A stretch of 37,925 bases of DNA from DATFRX01 sp035630615 (GTDB taxonomy: Bacteria; Actinomycetota; Actinomycetes; Propionibacteriales; Nocardioidaceae): positions 1 to 37,925 of the forward strand of contig DASQKI010000088.1 in NCBI GenBank assembly GCA_035630615.1, given 5' to 3'. The translations under genes and the position numbers were made by a program. Positions within the stretch are counted from its first letter, which is position 1, and each line of letters opens with the position of its first letter. The notes under the pieces were generated by a model. That model did not search any database. It saw only the letters and a program-made list of their open reading frames with translations, and was not told where the DNA came from. This document shows positions 30,803 to 37,925 of this stretch, one piece after another.

Positions 30803-33751
30803 GTGCCCACGGAGCCGCCGCCTGCACCCGATCGGGGCGAGATCTCGCGGCCGCGGTTCGTCGGCCGACAGCGCGAGCTGACCGAGCTCGCCCGCGTGCG
30901 CGCGCAGGCATCGACTGCGGTCGTCCTGGTCGAAGGCGAGGCCGGTGTCGGCAAGACCCGGCTGGTCCGGGAATACCTCGCCGCCCGTCCGGATGTGGGC
31001 GCCCCGGCGATCGAGGCGGTCTGTCCGCCGTTTCGGGAGCCGTTCAGCCTCGGCCCGGTCGTCGACGGGCTCCGCACCGCCACCGGGTCGGTCGCCGACC
31101 TCGACCTGACGCCGCTCGCCGGTGCGCTGCGCCCGGTGTTTCCCGAGTGGGCCGAGGAGCTGCCGCCGGCGCTCGAACCGCTGCCTGACCCGACCGGCAC
31201 CCGTCACCGGCTCTTTCGCGCTCTCGGCGAGCTGATCGCCGCCCTCGACGTTCGGGTCCTGGTGCTCGAGGACGCCCACTGGGCCGACGAGACGACGTTG
31301 GAGTTTTTGCTCTTCCTCGTCTCGACCCAGCGACACGACGACCTCAGCATGCTCGTCACGTACCGGCCCGCCGAAGTGCCGGAGGGCTCGCCGCTGCTGC
31401 TGCTCTCGTCCCGGCTGCCGGACCGGGTGGCGTTGTGCCGGCTCGAGCTCGGCGGCCTGAGCGAGGACGAGGTCGCCGGCCTCGTGGCGTCGATGCTCGA
31501 CGGCGACACGATCTCGCCGGAGTTCGCGACGTTTCTCTATCGCTACAGCGAGGGCCTGCCCTTGGCGGTCGAGGAGCTCGTACGCCTCATGCACTCCCGT
31601 GCGGACCTGACCCGGCGCGACGGCAGCTGGGTACGCCGGCACCTGACCGACATCGGGGTCCCGCGCAGCATCCGAGACGCCGTGCTCGAGCGATTGAGCC
31701 GGCTCGAGCCGTCGGTACGCGAGGTGCTCAAGTCTGCCGCCATAGTCGCGGACCCGACCGACGAGGCCACGCTCGTCAAGGTGAGCGGGCTGTCGACCGG
31801 CGAGGTGGCCGACGGACTCGCGGTCGCGCTCGAGGCCGGCTGGCTGCAGTCGCACGGCCAGCAGGTGGGCTTTCGCCATGTGTTGGCGTCGAAGGCCGTC
31901 TACGACTCGATCGCCGGGCATCGCCGGCGGGCCATGCACTTGCGGGCCGGTGAGTCTTTGGAGGGACACAGCCCGGGTCCACTCGTACGCCTCGCGCGGC
32001 ACTTCCGAGAGGCGGGCGAGACCGAACGCTGGTGCCGCTACGCCGAGCTGGCGTCGGACCGCGCCGCCGAGTCGGGCGACCAGATGACGGCGACGACGCT
32101 TCTGCACGAGCTGATCGTGCACGCCGACCTGCCGGCAAGCGCGTTGGCACGGGTGGCGAGCAAGCTCGGCGATGCGGCTGTCCGTCGGCGTGAGACGGTC
32201 GACGAGCTTCATACCCAGGTTGTCGCGACGCTGCTCGACGTCCTCGACTCGGCCGAGCTGACTCCTCAGGAGTCGGCCGAGATCCGCGAGCGTCGTGGCC
32301 GTCTGTTGCTTCAGATGGGCGATCTGGAGACCGGCTACCGCGAGCTGGAATTGGCGCTGCCGCAGCTCGACCACGAACCCGTCGAGGCGGCGCGGGCGAT
32401 GACGTTTCTCGGCTTCCCACTCGCCGATCCTCGGCCGGCCGCCACGTATCTGGAGCGCCTCGAGCGCGCCGCCGCGGTCGCCGACCGCGTACGCGAACCG
32501 GCCGAGCGGCTGGCGCTGATCGGCGACCGTGCGACGGCGCTCCTCGTGTTGGGTGAGGACCGCGGATGGGAGGTTGCCGAGGAGCTGCCCGAGCGGGTGT
32601 CCGGCCTGGAGCAGCAAAAGCAGCTCGCCCGCGCCCATGGCAACCTGGGCTATGCGGCGATGGTGTGGGGCTGCTACGCCGAGTCCGATCGCCGGCTCAC
32701 GGCGGCCCTCGAGCTCGCGGCCGCGACCGACAATCAGCGGCTGCACGCCAACGTCCTGCACTCGCAGGCCCGGCTGCATTGGTGGATGGGTCGATGGGAC
32801 CGGATCACCGACGACGGCCACTCCTGGACCGATGACGGCGATGGCTGGCCGGCCGCCCTGGAGCTCGAGGAGCGGCTCGTTCGTGGGCTGCACGACGTGG
32901 CCACCGGCCTGTGGGACAACGCCGAACGGGCCTTGCGCGAGGTCGTCGACGAGGCGAAGGTGAGCACGACCGCCGATGTGCAGATGACCGCCGCCGGTGG
33001 TCTCGCTCGCGCGATGTTGGACCGAGGCGAACCGGTGGCCGCGTTGGAGGTGACCGACGAGCCGATCGCGATCCTGCGCCGATCCGAGATCTGGATCTGG
33101 GCGACCGACATCGCCGAGCATCGGGTCGACGCCCTGCTCGGGGCCGGGCGGGATCGCGAGGCGGTTGAGTTGGTCGATGCGTTTGCTCTGGGCATCGAGG
33201 GTCGGTCGGCGCCGGGGCCGATGGCCGCGCTCGAGACGTGTCGCGGACTACTCGCAGATGCGGCCGGCGAGGCGGAGACTGCGGCCGCGACGTACGAACG
33301 AGCCGTCGCCGCGTGGACCGCGTTACCGCGTCCGTACGACGCCGAGCTCACCCGCGAGCGCCTCGGCCGGAGTCGACTCGCCATGGGCGACGTTTCCCGG
33401 GGCATCGAGATGCTCTCCGAGGCATGCCGCAACCTGCATGCCCTCGGCGCTCGCCGCGACGCCGACCGGATCGCCCACGTCCTTCGCGAGCACGGCGCCG
33501 AGGTGTCGCGGCCCTGGCGAGGCGGACGACGCGGCTATGGCGACGCGCTCTCGCCGCGCGAGCTCGAGGTGGCTCGCCTCGTGCGCGACGGCCTGACCAA
33601 CCGCGAGATCGCCGGCGCGCTGTTCCTCTCGCCGAAGACCGTAGCCCGTCACCTCAACTCGGCGATGCGGAAGGCCAAGGTGACCTCTCGAACGGCGCTC
33701 GCCCTGCAGCTCGCCGGCGCCGGCGCCGAGGTCGAGTCGGCGCGGAAGTAG
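30803..33751 (+). CDS. large LuxR-family ATPase regulator (LAL/MalT-like)
   Basis: The 982-residue protein has an N-terminal AAA/STAND ATPase with Walker A GEAGVGKTRL (Lys51) and Walker B VLVLEDAHWAD (about residue 155). A long helical TPR-like middle follows. The C-terminal LuxR helix-turn-helix lies at residues about 915-970 (LSPRELEVARLVRDGLTNREIAGALFLSPKTVARHLNSAM). Such proteins are ATP-dependent activators that sense a small ligand or protein. GTG 30803 is the best start, placing the ATPase 40 residues in. It stands alone; no target is evident beyond the downstream protease genes. Confidence 0.93.
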   Translation: MPTEPPPAPDRGEISRPRFVGRQRELTELARVRAQASTAVVLVEGEAGVGKTRLVREYLAARPDVGAPAIEAVCPPFREPFSLGPVVDGLRTATGSVADLDLTPLAGALRPVFPEWAEELPPALEPLPDPTGTRHRLFRALGELIAALDVRVLVLEDAHWADETTLEFLLFLVSTQRHDDLSMLVTYRPAEVPEGSPLLLLSSRLPDRVALCRLELGGLSEDEVAGLVASMLDGDTISPEFATFLYRYSEGLPLAVEELVRLMHSRADLTRRDGSWVRRHLTDIGVPRSIRDAVLERLSRLEPSVREVLKSAAIVADPTDEATLVKVSGLSTGEVADGLAVALEAGWLQSHGQQVGFRHVLASKAVYDSIAGHRRRAMHLRAGESLEGHSPGPLVRLARHFREAGETERWCRYAELASDRAAESGDQMTATTLLHELIVHADLPASALARVASKLGDAAVRRRETVDELHTQVVATLLDVLDSAELTPQESAEIRERRGRLLLQMGDLETGYRELELALPQLDHEPVEAARAMTFLGFPLADPRPAATYLERLERAAAVADRVREPAERLALIGDRATALLVLGEDRGWEVAEELPERVSGLEQQKQLARAHGNLGYAAMVWGCYAESDRRLTAALELAAATDNQRLHANVLHSQARLHWWMGRWDRITDDGHSWTDDGDGWPAALELEERLVRGLHDVATGLWDNAERALREVVDEAKVSTTADVQMTAAGGLARAMLDRGEPVAALEVTDEPIAILRRSEIWIWATDIAEHRVDALLGAGRDREAVELVDAFALGIEGRSAPGPMAALETCRGLLADAAGEAETAAATYERAVAAWTALPRPYDAELTRERLGRSRLAMGDVSRGIEMLSEACRNLHALGARRDADRIAHVLREHGAEVSRPWRGGRRGYGDALSPRELEVARLVRDGLTNREIAGALFLSPKTVARHLNSAMRKAKVTSRTALALQLAGAGAEVESARK

Positions 33752-33835
33752 CACTGCAACCGCTCGGCCGGTCCGCAAAGTGGGTCATCTGACTCATTGC
33801 TAGCGCGGCGGCGCCGGCCCAAGCATGAGGGCGTT

Positions 33836-33991
33836 ATGACGCGCCCCGATCCCACGGCTGCCCAGCGGCCCGACGACGACGCCCGGACGGACGATCCGTC
33901 CGCCACGTCGGCGACCTCCGCGGCACCACCGAAATCGGCGCGACCGCGGCCCGCGGACAACGAGCCACCGGACGAGTACGAGCCGGTCTGA
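33836..33991 (+). CDS. possible short Pro/Asp-rich protein, 51 aa
   Basis: An ATG at 33836 with GAGGG four bases upstream opens a 51-residue frame of low complexity (Pro, Asp, Ala, Arg, Thr), ending DEYEPV. It would be an unstructured cytoplasmic peptide. It lies in the gap between the LuxR-type gene and the subtilase. Codon use fits, but composition bias makes a chance frame possible. Confidence 0.4.
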   Translation: MTRPDPTAAQRPDDDARTDDPSATSATSAAPPKSARPRPADNEPPDEYEPV

Positions 33992-34021
33992 GTCGGCGCC
34001 CGCCCGACGAGAGGAGACACC

Positions 34022-37000
34022 GTGACCCGCAAACCTCCGAGACGGTGGGCGGCCCTGGCGGCCGCACCGGTAGGGCTGGCTGTCGTCGCCATGTCTTTGA
34101 CCTCGGTCGACCAACCGTTCGCTCAGGCTCAGTCGTTCGGATCCGAGGCCGCCGCGCAAGGGCCGGACCTGGCGCTCGGCGCGTACTCGGTGACGCTGCT
34201 CACCGGCGACCACGTGTACGTCGCGGTTGACGGCAAGGGGCAGCCGGCGGTCCGGGTCGAGTCGGTCAAGCGGCCCGACGGGTCGAAACCCGAGATCGAG
34301 GTCACCCAGACCCAAGACGCGATCTACGCGGTGCCTGACGACGTACGACCCGCGCTCGCCGCCGGCCACCTCGATCGGGGCCTGTTCGACGTCGCGACGC
34401 TGATCTCCAACGGCTACGACGATCGATCGTCGAAGACGCTGCCGGTGATCATGCAGTACGCGAAGGACGCCACGAAGCGCGAGCTCAGCGCGCAGGCCGA
34501 CGAGATGCCGGCGACACCACGCGAGGCGACTGGGCTGACGAGCATCAACGCCGCCGCGGTTGACTTGGCGAAGGGCTCGGTCGACAACTTCTGGAGCGAG
34601 CTGCGGCCCGGTGCGAAGCCGCGCGCGGCGTCACTCGCCGCCGGAGTCGACAAGGTCTGGCTCGACTACAAGGTGACCGTCACACTCGACGAGAGCGTGC
34701 CGATGATCGGAGCGCCGGAGGCCTGGGCGGCCGGTTTCGACGGCACGGGAGTACGGGTCGCTGTGCTCGACACGGGCATCGACCAGACCCATCCGGACCT
34801 CGAGGGCAAGGTCGTCGCGAGTCAGAGCTTCGTCGGCGACACCGTCACCGACGGCCACGGGCACGGGACACATGTCGCGTCGACGATCGCCGGCTCCGGA
34901 GCTGCGTCCGACGGCAAGTACAAGGGCGTCGCCCCTGGCGCCGACCTGCTGATCGGCAAGGTGCTCAACGACGCGGGCTCTGGCGACACCTCGCAGATCA
35001 TCGCCGGCATGGAGTGGGCGGCGCTGCAAGAGCACGCCGACGTCATCAGCATGAGCCTCGGCTGCGCCGACTGCCCGGGAGACGGCACGGACCCGGAGGA
35101 CCAGGCGGTCGACCAGCTGACCGAGCAGACCGGCGCCCTGTTCGTCATCGCGGCCGGCAACAGTGGGCCGGGCAGCCAGACGGTGGCGTCGCCTGGCTCG
35201 GCCGACGCCGCCCTGACGGTGGCGGCCGTCGACAAGTCCGACCAGCTGGCCGGCTTCTCCAGCCGCGGGCCGCGTCGGGGCGACGGCGCCATGAAGCCCG
35301 AGATCGCGGCGCCGGGGGTCAACATCACGGCCGCCCGTGCCGACGGCACCGCGCTGGGTCCGGTCGTCGACGACAACTACACGACGATCTCCGGCACGTC
35401 GATGGCGACGCCGCACGTCGCGGGCGCCGCGGCGATCCTGGCGCAGAAGTACCCCGACTGGGCCGCGTCGCAGCTCAAGGCGGGTCTGATGAGCACGTCC
35501 AAGGACGATGGCTACAGCGTCTACCAGCAGGGTGCCGGGCGGGTCGACGTGGCTCGGGCGATCGGACAGACCGTCTTCGCGGCCACGGCCAAGCTCGACT
35601 TCGAGAACGTCCAGCCCACCGACGCGCCGGTCACGAAGTCCGTGACGTACACCAATCTCGGCGACACGGACGTGACCCTCTCGCTCGACGTGTCGGCCGA
35701 GAGCGGCAACGGCCCGGTGCCCGACGGAACCCTGGCGGTAGGCCCGTCGACCGTGACGGTGCCGGCGGGCGGCACCGCATCGGCCGACGTGACGCTGACC
35801 CCGCCGACCGACGCGTCCGGCGCGTACTCGGGTGCCCTCCTGGCGACTGGGACCGACGACGTGCAGCTGACGACGCCGGTCGGATTCACCGAGTTCAGCG
35901 AGGTCACGGTCACGCTCGACCGACGGCATGACGGCGCCGACGACACTGCGGGACTGGTGTGCGCGACGCTGATGTACACCGGCGTTGGCGGCGCAGCGGT
36001 CGGCGCCGCGGGCGATCAGGATCTGTGCTGGCAGGGCGGGAGCACCGACGCCAAGCTCATCGTGCCGGCCGGCAAGTACTTCGTCGCGGCATCGATCGAC
36101 TGGACCAGTGGCGGCCAGCCGCAGTTGGGTTACGTCTTCCGACAAGAGGTGATGGTCGGTCCGGATACGCACCTGGCCCTCGATGCCGACGAGACTCGAC
36201 CCCTGTCGATCGGCACGCCGAGGCCGGCCGAGTTGACGTCTCAGCAGGTTCAGTTCAAGCGCACGGCAAACGATGGAAGCGGGTTGTTCCATCGAGGGCC
36301 GTCGGTCAGTGGTGCGACGACGACCTGGCTGTCGCCCGCGGAGGACCCGGCGACCGGAGACTTCGTCTTCAGCGCGAGGTGGAGTCTGGCCGCCCCCGGC
36401 GACGGTGCCCCGGGTGCGCGCGACTACGCCTACATCTTGCAGCCGTACGAGGACGAGGTCCCCGCGTCGGCGCGCTTCGCCTACGACGACTCCGAGCTCG
36501 CGCTGGTTAAGAATTACGTCCACGCGAGCCCGGGCGATCCCAGCACGGGCACCTTCAACCTGGTCTCGTTGCACGAGGAGGACTACAACCTCACGACTCA
36601 GGGCGCCGTCCTCGATATCCCCGCTCCTCGTGTGATGCCGGTCTACGTCGGACCGACGTCGAACGACGACCCCAAGGTCGCGTACTACACCCCCGATGGC
36701 ACCAGCGGCACACGGGCGGTCGAGCGCGGGGCGTACTCCTTCTCGGAGGCGAAGACCTACCGGGTCGACTGGGGTGAGAAGCCGGTCGTCCCCGGGCCGA
36801 TCTATACGCCGCCGGACGCCCGTCTGCCGCTGTCGTACCTCTATCAGTTCGCCGGGTTCCTGTTCGGTGGCTGCTCCGGCTGCCGTGAGGGCGACCAGTT
36901 CAACGCCATGGTCCTGATGGCGACACCGGACGGGCGTAACGAGGCCGGGTACGCCGGCGCCGCGAGCGGGTTCGAACCGGTCCAGAGCGGTCTCGACGGC

Positions 37001-37096
37001 CTGCACCTCTACGGGCCGGACGGCGAGGAGATCACCGGGCGCATGCACTACCCATGCGACGGCGTACAGCACATCTGCACGATCGGCGTCGGGTGA
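34022..37096 (+). CDS. secreted subtilisin-family (S8) serine protease, 1024 aa
   Basis: The protein has a signal peptide (RRWAALAAAPVGLAVVAMSL) and a propeptide to about residue 225. The S8 catalytic domain has Asp250 (VAVLDTGIDQTHPDLEG), His281 (GHGHGTHVAS) and Ser460 (SGTSMATPHVAG); the oxyanion Asn is in AAGNSGPG. Beyond about residue 510 are beta-rich domains, first one with YTNLGDTDVTLSLDVSAESG, then a long C-terminal region with Cys pairs (FGGCSGCREGD, CDGVQHIC). GTG 34022 follows GAGGAG. It is probably an extracellular scavenging protease. A lipoprotein gene follows after 11 bases. Confidence 0.95.
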   Translation: MTRKPPRRWAALAAAPVGLAVVAMSLTSVDQPFAQAQSFGSEAAAQGPDLALGAYSVTLLTGDHVYVAVDGKGQPAVRVESVKRPDGSKPEIEVTQTQDAIYAVPDDVRPALAAGHLDRGLFDVATLISNGYDDRSSKTLPVIMQYAKDATKRELSAQADEMPATPREATGLTSINAAAVDLAKGSVDNFWSELRPGAKPRAASLAAGVDKVWLDYKVTVTLDESVPMIGAPEAWAAGFDGTGVRVAVLDTGIDQTHPDLEGKVVASQSFVGDTVTDGHGHGTHVASTIAGSGAASDGKYKGVAPGADLLIGKVLNDAGSGDTSQIIAGMEWAALQEHADVISMSLGCADCPGDGTDPEDQAVDQLTEQTGALFVIAAGNSGPGSQTVASPGSADAALTVAAVDKSDQLAGFSSRGPRRGDGAMKPEIAAPGVNITAARADGTALGPVVDDNYTTISGTSMATPHVAGAAAILAQKYPDWAASQLKAGLMSTSKDDGYSVYQQGAGRVDVARAIGQTVFAATAKLDFENVQPTDAPVTKSVTYTNLGDTDVTLSLDVSAESGNGPVPDGTLAVGPSTVTVPAGGTASADVTLTPPTDASGAYSGALLATGTDDVQLTTPVGFTEFSEVTVTLDRRHDGADDTAGLVCATLMYTGVGGAAVGAAGDQDLCWQGGSTDAKLIVPAGKYFVAASIDWTSGGQPQLGYVFRQEVMVGPDTHLALDADETRPLSIGTPRPAELTSQQVQFKRTANDGSGLFHRGPSVSGATTTWLSPAEDPATGDFVFSARWSLAAPGDGAPGARDYAYILQPYEDEVPASARFAYDDSELALVKNYVHASPGDPSTGTFNLVSLHEEDYNLTTQGAVLDIPAPRVMPVYVGPTSNDDPKVAYYTPDGTSGTRAVERGAYSFSEAKTYRVDWGEKPVVPGPIYTPPDARLPLSYLYQFAGFLFGGCSGCREGDQFNAMVLMATPDGRNEAGYAGAASGFEPVQSGLDGLHLYGPDGEEITGRMHYPCDGVQHICTIGVG

Positions 37097-37107
37097 AAGG
37101 GAGCACG

Positions 37108-37749
37108 ATGATGACGACGACACACCAACACAGCCGTCGATGCGCCGGCCGGATCGCGGCACTGGTCTCGATCGGTGCGCTGGCGATCGGCGCCTGTGGG
37201 TTCGGCGCCCCTCGGTTCGCCGACTACAACCTGCCGGCCGAGGAGCAGCGCTACACGATGACGCTCGACTACAACAACACCCACACGACTTGGCGCTTCT
37301 TGTCGAGTCGGGTGAGTGAGGACGAAACTCCGGAGGGGTTCGTCTGCTCCGAGCAGATCCACGCCGCCTGGATGGGCAACGAGATCCCGCCACCGTGCCG
37401 TGCCGAGCCGCTCATCTTCCTGCGGTACGACGCGGGCGTCGACCTAATTAACGCGGTCTCGGCGGCCGGCGTACATCGGTTCGACGTCACCGCGTACCGC
37501 CAGGCCACCGACGGGCCTCGCATCCAGGGTCTTCGGCTATGGACCAGCGTTGACGGCGGCGAGACCTGGCGGCCTGCCGTGGTGATCCCGTCGGGTCACG
37601 GCCGCGACGGGACACAGGACTATCGCTGCGTCGCGGTCTATCCGCCGGCGAGCAAGACCAACGGCTCGGTGAGCCTGCGTGCTGAGTCGTGGGACACCGA
37701 CGGCAATCGCATCGAGCAGCGGGTCGATCACGCCTTTTACCTTCGGTAG
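37108..37749 (+). CDS. putative lipoprotein, 213 aa, unknown function
   Basis: The protein has a twin-basic start (SRRCAGR), a hydrophobic core and a lipobox AIGAC with Cys30, so it is probably anchored to the outside of the membrane. The mature part is beta-rich, with WRFLSSRVSEDETPEGF, RFDVTAYRQATDG, LWTSVDGGETWRPAVVIPS and CVAVYPPA, resembling a single beta-sandwich like those of secreted sugar or protein binders. AAGGGAG precedes ATG 37108. The short gap to the subtilase suggests cotranscription; it may be a chaperone or inhibitor of that protease. Confidence 0.78.
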   Translation: MMTTTHQHSRRCAGRIAALVSIGALAIGACGFGAPRFADYNLPAEEQRYTMTLDYNNTHTTWRFLSSRVSEDETPEGFVCSEQIHAAWMGNEIPPPCRAEPLIFLRYDAGVDLINAVSAAGVHRFDVTAYRQATDGPRIQGLRLWTSVDGGETWRPAVVIPSGHGRDGTQDYRCVAVYPPASKTNGSVSLRAESWDTDGNRIEQRVDHAFYLR

Positions 37750-37801
37750 GGCGGCGACCGCGTACACGTGGTGCGTCGGCGCCGGCCGGATCGGTGGCGA
37801 T

Positions 37802-37831
37802 TTCAACTCCGATGCCGGGACTGGCTACACT
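37802..37831 (+). promoter_or_regulatory. promoter of tRNA-Arg
   Basis: TTCAAC (37802-37807) and TACACT (37826-37831) are spaced by 18 bp and would start transcription about 37838, some 13 bases before the tRNA. Both boxes keep the most conserved promoter bases. Confidence 0.5.
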
Positions 37832-37850
37832 CAGTTCGGCCTACACACCT

Positions 37851-37923
37851 GCGCTCGTAGCTCAACGGATAGAGCATCTGACTACGGATCAGAAGGTTGG
37901 GGGTTCGAATCCCTCCGAGCGCG
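37851..37923 (+). tRNA. tRNA-Arg, anticodon ACG
   Basis: A full cloverleaf folds. The acceptor stem is GCGCTCG/CGAGCGC; the D stem is GCTC/GAGC. The anticodon stem TCTGA/TCAGA has loop CTACGGA (anticodon ACG), and the T arm has the TTCGAAT loop. The discriminator is G at 37923, followed by CC at the window edge, so the CCA end appears to be encoded and is cut by the boundary. A34 would be deaminated to inosine to read CGN codons. Confidence 0.97.
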
Positions 37924-37925
37924 CC

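Noticed and set aside
30716..33121. 801-codon open frame antisense to the LuxR-type gene, and similar long antisense frames at 34631-37393 and 28815-30530
   Set aside because: High-GC genes open long antisense frames; these translate to Arg/Val/Gly-rich sequence without motifs and lie over clearly recognised proteins.
1..37925. CRISPR arrays, insertion sequences, prophage or rRNA genes
   Set aside because: No regularly spaced repeats, transposase or integrase motifs, or rRNA segments were seen; the only short tandem array is the coding GACACC repeat.

Overview
The window is about 38 kb of high-GC DNA with the habits of an actinomycete: GTG starts, ATGA/GTGA stop-start overlaps, promoters that place the transcript start on the start codon, an MmyB-type XRE regulator, GTP-type PEP carboxykinase and a 1024-residue secreted subtilase. 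A Nocardioides-like member of the Propionibacteriales is a reasonable guess, but the sequence alone does not prove it. I see no insertion sequence, phage gene, CRISPR array or rRNA.

Layout. Positions 1-1450 hold the tail of an unknown gene, a small conserved protein and a secreted SH3/peptidase-like protein. Positions 1466-8336 are one sugar operon: ROK regulator, lipoprotein binding protein, two permeases, a family-4 glycosidase and a BadF-type kinase. Its promoter carries a palindromic operator. Positions 8340-26396 are the most interesting part (next paragraph). Positions 26500-28557 hold ohr, an XRE/MmyB regulator with twin operators and a DinB-family protein. Then come pckG (minus), a large LuxR-type ATPase regulator, a subtilase, a lipoprotein and tRNA-Arg(ACG) at the right edge.

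The central locus joins three modules that are normally described separately. (1) A seven-gene minus-strand operon (15645 to 8340) encodes phosphosulfolactate synthase (ComA family), an uncharacterised Cys-rich protein, two aspartase/fumarase-superfamily lyases, a D-cysteine-desulfhydrase-like PLP enzyme, a DUF1116 protein and an OsmC-like protein. ComA, two such lyases and this PLP family are the enzyme set known from bacterial coenzyme M synthesis (Xanthobacter xcb genes). (2) Carbamate kinase and FdrA lie in a plus-strand operon. FdrA and DUF1116 are partner subunits of the E. coli oxamate carbamoyltransferase (AllF/AllG), so this pair is split between two operons here. (3) Homologues of the nitrogen-starvation set Sll0783, Sll0785, Sll0786 and Sll0787 and of MSMEG_0565 (the Nit1C cyanide/nitrilase cluster) are present, but the nitrilase that defines that cluster is not in the window. 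A CoA-disulfide-reductase-like flavoprotein, an XRE-cupin regulator, an amidohydrolase and two small orphan proteins complete the locus. Short TTTACTAT-type motifs recur at several of its promoters.

My inference is that these genes form one pathway. It would make a sulfonated thiol (coenzyme M or a relative) and link it to radical-SAM/AIR-synthase chemistry and to carbamoyl-phosphate release. I know of no description of this combination. Gene families are assigned from motifs and remembered family sequences; no database search was possible.
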